A DNA stretch of 9,932 bases from Gallionellaceae bacterium (lineage in GTDB: Bacteria > Pseudomonadota > Gammaproteobacteria > Burkholderiales > Gallionellaceae), in assembly GCA_021731185.1 (NCBI GenBank), contig JAKFXW010000122.1, positions 1 to 9,932 on the forward strand. The letters run 5' to 3'. Under the pieces are notes generated by a model. That model had not been told where the DNA came from. It saw only the letters and a program-made list of their open reading frames with translations, and did not search any database. How positions within the stretch are numbered: the stretch's first letter is position 1; the number at the start of each line of letters is the position of its first letter. A program made the translations under genes and the position numbers. Positions 5,936 to 9,932 of this stretch are shown here, piece after piece.

Positions 5936-7078
5936 TCAAGCCGGCTGCACATAGCCATCCAGATAGCTTTGATAGAGAAGCTCCATTGCTTCAGCAGGAC
6001 ACCCAATTCCAGAGCTCATCACACGCTCATTTGCTAATTGCCTTAATGTAGCATAGCTGGCTTGGTTGACTGGATGGGCGATGCCGTTTATGAACACTGT
6101 GTAGTCGTAACACAGCATTTGTGATTTTAAATCCAGCACTAAACCTCTTTTTTGCACCCGTTGAATAAATCGCTGGCGGCTGAGTGGTCGTGCAGGCGGT
6201 TTGAAAAAAATATCTGGTTTGGGTTCGCTTAAATAACATCCCACAAAGTGTGCAATATCGCCTTTGTCCCATTGAATTTGTCGAATGATGTTTTCAATTT
6301 GCTCAAGCATCGCGGTGCTGATTTCAGAAGGGTGGATTTGTGGCTGGAGGTCGGGGTCGGCCAGCATCCCCGCCAGATTGATTCGATCCTGCATATACAC
6401 TAAAAATTGTTCCGCCAATTCCTGATAAGTCGGCGCACGGAAACCGATGGAGTAGGTCATGCAGTCATCCTCCGCAACGCCATGATGGGCGTAGTTTGGT
6501 GGCAGGTAGAGCATGTCGCCAGGCGTTAATATCCACTCTTGCTCAGGTTTAAAGTGTTGTAAAATTTTCAGTGGCGCGCCTTTCACTAAGGTGCGATCCT
6601 TTTGGGCAGAAATCTGCCAGCGCCGATGCCCTGAACCTTGTAGCAGAAACACATCGTATGAATCAAAATGTGGGCCTACGCCACCGCCTTGGGTTGCAAA
6701 GCTCACCATCAAATCATCCAGCCGCGCATGGGGAATAAAATTAAACAGTTTTAATAACTCAGTTCCGGCAGCCAGATGGTGGTTAATGCCTTGCACCAGC
6801 ACAGTCCACTTGCGTTTGCCCAGTTTTGCAAATTGCGTTGTGCTAAACGGGCCATGGTGTAATTGCCAAGTGTCGCGCTGCTGCGTTACTAGCCGCGCTT
6901 GCACATTTTCATCAGTCGCCAGGCTTATTAATTGCTGCGGATCCAGTAAGCCCGTAAAGTTGGGGATAGCTTGGCGAATGAGTAAAGGTTTTTTTTGCCA
7001 ATAGTCGCGCAAAAAATCTGCGGCGGACAGTCCGCCCAAAATAGACAGGGCTTGAGGTTTGGGGATATTGTTTTTCAT
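5936..7078 (-). CDS. roxA: RoxA/YcfD-like cupin ribosomal protein uL16 arginine hydroxylase
   Basis: This is a 380-residue JmjC-type, Fe(II)- and 2-oxoglutarate-dependent oxygenase. E. coli YcfD hydroxylates an arginine of ribosomal protein uL16. The iron triad is visible: H137 and D139 in VGPHFDSYDVFLLQ, and H198 in YLPPNYAHHG. Basic residues in GSGHRRWQIS (148-157) fit the cosubstrate and substrate pocket. An N-terminal LSADFLRDYWQKKPLLIRQA-like block (18-37) is family typical, and the C-terminal region (about 225-380) corresponds to the dimerisation and winged-helix part. Length agrees with E. coli (373). It ends 96 nt before the cyclase start and is divergent from bcp. A more general cupin oxygenase is the alternative. 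Confidence 0.88.
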   Translation of the reverse strand: MKNNIPKPQALSILGGLSAADFLRDYWQKKPLLIRQAIPNFTGLLDPQQLISLATDENVQARLVTQQRDTWQLHHGPFSTTQFAKLGKRKWTVLVQGINHHLAAGTELLKLFNFIPHARLDDLMVSFATQGGGVGPHFDSYDVFLLQGSGHRRWQISAQKDRTLVKGAPLKILQHFKPEQEWILTPGDMLYLPPNYAHHGVAEDDCMTYSIGFRAPTYQELAEQFLVYMQDRINLAGMLADPDLQPQIHPSEISTAMLEQIENIIRQIQWDKGDIAHFVGCYLSEPKPDIFFKPPARPLSRQRFIQRVQKRGLVLDLKSQMLCYDYTVFINGIAHPVNQASYATLRQLANERVMSSGIGCPAEAMELLYQSYLDGYVQPA

Positions 7079-7188
7079 AGGTAGAATTATAGCTGTGTCC
7101 CTACCACAAAAATATTAATCAAATTTTAAATTCAGTTAAAATAAAGCGTGTCGTTGAAACTAATGTTTGAATTTTTGGAGGTGTCCAG
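7079..7188. promoter_or_regulatory. Divergent promoter region between roxA and bcp
   Basis: The 110 AT-rich bases must carry promoters for both genes. On the minus strand a perfect TATAAT (7091-7086) lies only 7 nt before the roxA ATG, with no good -35 at 16-18 bp and no Shine-Dalgarno. On the plus strand TAAAAT (7137-7142) is a possible -10 with a poor -35. For bcp a strong ribosome binding site GGAGGTG (7177-7183) precedes the ATG by 5 nt, fixing that start. Confidence 0.4.
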
Positions 7189-7659
7189 ATGGTATTGCAA
7201 GTAGGAATGGAAGCACCTCAGTTTGTTCTGCCGGATGCAGATATGGAAGATTTTGATTCTTCTGCGTGCCTGGGGAAAAAAAATATTGTGTTATATTTTT
7301 ATCCTAAAGACGACACGCCCGGCTGTACTATGGAAGCTAATGAATTTACCAAGCTGGATGATAAATTTGCACAGTTGGATACCATCATAGTAGGTGTGAG
7401 CCGCGATGAATGTTTGAGTCACGCAGATTTTCGCGATAAATATGGCCTCTCTGTTCTGCTGCTATCGGATGTGGAATCCAAAGTATGTAAAAAATATGGT
7501 GTGCTGTATGACAAGGAAGTCGAAGGCCACGTAAAAACATCGATTAAACGCTCCACATTTGTAATCGATAAGCAGGGCAAGGTGCGACATGCGCTATATG
7601 GTGTTCATGCTCATGGCCACGCGCAGGAAATGTTATTTTTAATAAAGGAAATGCAATGA
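7189..7659 (+). CDS. bcp: Thiol peroxidase, Bcp/PrxQ family
   Basis: This 156-residue peroxiredoxin reduces hydrogen peroxide and organic peroxides in the cytoplasm. The peroxidatic cysteine is C46 in YPKDDTPGCT (38-47), and SRDE (71-74) and the KYGV segment (102-105) are family landmarks. E. coli Bcp has a resolving cysteine five residues after the peroxidatic one; here that position is N51. Remaining cysteines are C27, C75 and C100, the last equivalent to E. coli C99, so the protein may be 1-Cys-like or use another partner. Start is fixed by GGAGGTG at 7177-7183. The stop overlaps the slyD start as ATGA, so the pair forms an operon. Confidence 0.93.
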   Translation: MVLQVGMEAPQFVLPDADMEDFDSSACLGKKNIVLYFYPKDDTPGCTMEANEFTKLDDKFAQLDTIIVGVSRDECLSHADFRDKYGLSVLLLSDVESKVCKKYGVLYDKEVEGHVKTSIKRSTFVIDKQGKVRHALYGVHAHGHAQEMLFLIKEMQ

Positions 7660-8141
7660 AGATTGAAAAGAATACCGTTGTCTCCCTACGCTATGAATTA
7701 TCCGATGTAAACGGCACACTGCTGGAAAAAATTGAAGAGCCAGTAAGTTATCTGCATGGTGGTTATGACGGAATTTTTCCAACAGTGGAAGAAGCATTGC
7801 ATGGCAAAACTGTTGGTGAAAAACTTACCATCACGATTACGCCAGATGAAGGATTTGGTGAATATGAGCACGATCTGGTGCGTGTTGAACCGCGCAGCAT
7901 GTTCCCGGAAAATATCGCTATTGGTATGCAATTTGAAGGCGGCGCGGAAGGTGATGAAAATGACGAATACTCACTTTACACTGTAGTTGATGTCACGGAA
8001 GACGAAGTAACGGTGGATGGTAATCACCCCCTAGCAGGCAAAATCCTCAGCTTTAGTGGTGTGGTTTCTGGCGTGCGCGCAGCAACTGCTGAAGAAATTG
8101 CACATGGACATACGCATGGTGAAGGTGGGCATCATCACTAG
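7656..8141 (+). CDS. slyD: SlyD-type FKBP peptidyl-prolyl isomerase
   Basis: A 161-residue FKBP of the SlyD class, acting as prolyl isomerase and chaperone and often as a nickel metallochaperone. The split FKBP domain (about 1-68 and 122-143) brackets the insert-in-flap domain (about 69-120). Landmarks are YLHGGYDGIFPTVEEAL (32-48), the GFGEYEHDLVRVEPR block (66-80) and VTVDGNHPLAG (118-128). The tail HGHTHGEGGHHH (150-161) has six histidines, shorter than in E. coli SlyD, but can bind Ni(II). It shares an ATGA overlap with bcp, so translation is coupled. The region up to the next gene (8142-8329) shows only a 7-bp inverted repeat TGCGCGA/TCGCGCA (8158-8164 and 8210-8216). Confidence 0.93.
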   Translation: MKIEKNTVVSLRYELSDVNGTLLEKIEEPVSYLHGGYDGIFPTVEEALHGKTVGEKLTITITPDEGFGEYEHDLVRVEPRSMFPENIAIGMQFEGGAEGDENDEYSLYTVVDVTEDEVTVDGNHPLAGKILSFSGVVSGVRAATAEEIAHGHTHGEGGHHH

Positions 8142-8329
8142 CATTCCTCCAAATCATTGCGCGACTCGATTGAGGGGAAGCCGTAGCAACTCCTGTCAGC
8201 GTTTCTTAATCGCGCATGGTCAGGCGGATGTGCAATAAGTGAAACATATTAACCCAGATACACCAAACGCTTCATGGCAAGAGTGGGTGTGATCGCAGAA
8301 TAGGCCACACAAAATTCAGGAGAACGCAC

Positions 8330-8644
8330 ATGAATAAAATCGTATTACTGCTCGTTGTCTCATTGCTTACTGCAAGCCCTATGGTAGGAGCTGAAATTAA
8401 ACCTGCAATAGACAATCGATCCCTCGACCTTAGATATTGTTTGGACTTGCCAACTGTTCAGCTCATCGCAAAATGCTCAGGTGAAATTTCAGCAGGCAAG
8501 AAAGGTACACCCTTTTCTCAGGAAGAAGTCGCCAGAATTATATCTGAAGAAAATGCAAAGCTTTCCAACCAAACGAGTGAGTCATCCGCTATACCTGTGC
8601 CCATCAGCGATATACCAAAAAAAGTTTTGCAATCTGAAGAGTAA
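8330..8644 (+). CDS. Small secreted two-cysteine protein of unknown function
   Basis: This 104-residue protein is not recognised. It starts with a classic Sec signal: MNK, a hydrophobic stretch (4-16), and a likely cleavage after VGA at residue 21, giving an 83-residue periplasmic or exported protein. The mature part has two cysteines 12 apart (C37 in RYCLDLPT, C49 in AKCSGE), which could form a disulfide, followed by a short helix-like segment and a polar, Ser/Pro-rich tail with no membrane segment. CAGGAGA (8317-8323) lies 6 nt before the ATG, supporting the start. It converges with the pirin gene across 86 nt, which contain no clear terminator. Confidence 0.7.
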   Translation: MNKIVLLLVVSLLTASPMVGAEIKPAIDNRSLDLRYCLDLPTVQLIAKCSGEISAGKKGTPFSQEEVARIISEENAKLSNQTSESSAIPVPISDIPKKVLQSEE

Positions 8645-8730
8645 TGCCAAATTGCTCCACCTCATCTGTCCATTTTCCAGATACAGAGGGATGTCAAAGC
8701 CCTTATTACCTGCGAACACCAATGGTTGAC

Positions 8731-9597
8731 TCAGCCCGCAATATGTCCCATTTTGCCGTTTTGATAATCCATGATCGCTTGTCTGATTTCCTGATCGGTA
8801 TTCATCACAAAGGGGCCGCGAGTGGCGATGGGTTCGTTGATCGGTTCGCCGCCCAATAGCAGCAAATCACACGCTTCCATCGCATGCAGTTGAATGCGTT
8901 GCCCAGCCTGTTCCATTATCACCAAGTCTGCTGCGCCGAGTGTTTCATTATTTAGTACAAGCCTGCCTGTGCGTACAAACAGCATAGTATTGTGTTCGGC
9001 GGGCACGGTTAGATCAATTGTTTTGCCTGCGTGTATATGGATGTCCCACAAATTAATTGGGGTGTGTGTGGTGGCTGCTCCTTGCGTACCCAAAAAATCT
9101 CCTGCAATCACGCGCACATTGCCGCTGTCGCTATCAAGTTGATGTACTGGAATTTCTGCGCTCACAATGGGCTGATAATGCGGCGGATCCATTTTAGATT
9201 TGGCTGGAAGATTGACCCACAGTTGCGCCATTTCCAAAGCACCACCGTGTCGGGCAAAATTTTTGGAATGCATTTCTTCATGAATAATACCGGATGCAGC
9301 CGTCATCCATTGCACATCACCCGGGCCGATCACGTCTTTGTTTCCAACCGAATCAGCATGTTCAATTTCGCCCTGAAAAGCGATGGTGACGGTTTCGAAT
9401 CCACGATGCGGATGTGGCCCCACACCACGCCGTGTTTCAGTCGGTGTGAAGTCGTGCGGGCCACCATAATCAAACATCAGGAAAGGGCTGATCTCCTGCG
9501 TGAATGCCATGTCAGCAAATACTGCACGCACCGGAAAGCCATCTCCCACCCAATGCCCACGAGGTGGCGCACGTAATAGTTTCTTTATTTTTTTCAT
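8731..9597 (-). CDS. Pirin family protein
   Basis: This 288-residue double cupin belongs to the pirin family, metal-binding proteins some of which act as quercetin 2,3-dioxygenases and others as redox-linked regulators; the substrate here is unknown. The N-terminal cupin holds the metal ligands H62 and H64 in GPHPHRGFETVT and H106 and E108 in IIHEEM, matching the ligand set of human pirin. The C-terminal cupin (about 165-275) appears degenerate, as usual. The end GPFVMNTDQEIRQAIMDYQNG is family typical, and the length is normal (about 230-300). GGAGA lies about 10 nt upstream of the ATG. No operon partner is evident. Confidence 0.93.
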   Translation of the reverse strand: MKKIKKLLRAPPRGHWVGDGFPVRAVFADMAFTQEISPFLMFDYGGPHDFTPTETRRGVGPHPHRGFETVTIAFQGEIEHADSVGNKDVIGPGDVQWMTAASGIIHEEMHSKNFARHGGALEMAQLWVNLPAKSKMDPPHYQPIVSAEIPVHQLDSDSGNVRVIAGDFLGTQGAATTHTPINLWDIHIHAGKTIDLTVPAEHNTMLFVRTGRLVLNNETLGAADLVIMEQAGQRIQLHAMEACDLLLLGGEPINEPIATRGPFVMNTDQEIRQAIMDYQNGKMGHIAG

Positions 9598-9675
9598 ACG
9601 TTAAATCTCCAGAATGCTTTATTAATTTACTGTGTTTATCATAACGCCGATTTGATGATGCTTGATGTAAAAATT

Positions 9676-9932
9676 CTAGCGGTGAGATTCCAATAAATCA
9701 TCCAACCAAATTTTCCAACGTTGATATTTTTCAAGCAAGTGATACATATCCGAATGTGCTGTTATTTTTTCACTATGTTTATCACTCAATAATGCCGAGC
9801 CGCTAGCGAGTAACGCTGCGCCATACAAGCTGGCTTCTTTTTGATCCAGCCGGTAAACATCGCACGGCAGGCATTGGGCTATGCCCTGTTGCAGACATTT
9901 TATTTCGGACAAACCGCCCGACAGATATACAC
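9676..9932 (-). CDS. FGGY-family carbohydrate kinase, C-terminal end only
   Basis: The last 85 codons of a kinase whose start lies beyond the right edge. The frame stays open to the window end and reads VYLSGGLSEIKCLQQGIA, then QKEASLYGAALLASG. The SGG-S block and the EAS-YGAALLASG block are the nucleotide-binding and C-terminal signatures of the FGGY family (glycerol kinase, xylulokinase and relatives). The final part WKIWLDDLLESHR is normal for a family C-terminus. The sugar or polyol substrate cannot be told from this piece. The TAG stop is at 9676-9678; 78 nt separate it from the pirin start on the same strand. Confidence 0.85.
   Translation of the reverse strand, partial: VYLSGGLSEIKCLQQGIAQCLPCDVYRLDQKEASLYGAALLASGSALLSDKHSEKITAHSDMYHLLEKYQRWKIWLDDLLESHR

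Noticed and set aside
6513..7004. 163-codon plus-strand frame opposite roxA
   Set aside because: It lies wholly antisense to a well supported gene, is unusually rich in Cys and Ser, and resembles no family.
8142..8329. Terminator or small RNA after slyD
   Set aside because: Only a 7-bp inverted repeat with a 45-nt loop is seen, with no T-run.
9031..9576. 181-codon plus-strand frame opposite pirin
   Set aside because: It is fully antisense to pirin, whose metal-site motifs and ribosome binding site are clear; the reverse frame has no recognisable domain.

Overview
The window most likely comes from a gammaproteobacterium. It makes ubiquinone (ubiG followed by gph, a common gammaproteobacterial arrangement), and carries a RoxA/YcfD-type ribosomal oxygenase, a SlyD-type FKBP with a histidine-rich tail and a Bcp/PrxQ peroxiredoxin. 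Base composition is moderate. The order or genus cannot be fixed from this sequence.

Left part (1-2369). Bases 1-287 hold no convincing gene, only a possible PIN-like scrap. A minus-strand pair, ubiG then gph, is separated by 3 nt. gph carries a 106-bp palindromic repeat (374-479) inserted in frame near its 3' end, so the repeat is translated. Just upstream of ubiG is a 221-bp element with perfect 17-bp terminal inverted repeats (1805-2025). It looks like a MITE and shares a 17-nt word with the gph repeat. Bases 2026-2369 are non-coding and rich in small dyads, including two 40-nt repeat units whose stems differ by compensatory changes.

Centre (2370-5839). A minus-strand cluster, in transcription order: a GGDEF diguanylate cyclase; a fusion of an RsbT-like kinase to an RsbX/SpoIIE-like phosphatase; RsbR; and an RsbS-like STAS protein. 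This is a stressosome module whose likely output is cyclic-di-GMP rather than a sigma-B cascade. It has three departures from the textbook system: kinase and phosphatase are one polypeptide, the RsbS-like protein has proline where RsbS is normally phosphorylated on serine, and the cyclase lacks an in-register RxxD inhibitory site.

Right part (5936-9932). A minus-strand RoxA-like cupin oxygenase is divergent from a plus-strand operon of bcp and slyD, which overlap by ATGA. Then come a small secreted two-cysteine protein of unknown function (plus), a pirin (minus), and the C-terminal end of an FGGY carbohydrate kinase (minus) cut by the right edge. These are mainly housekeeping or stress-protection genes. 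The unusual material is the stressosome operon and the repeat-rich ubiG/gph region.
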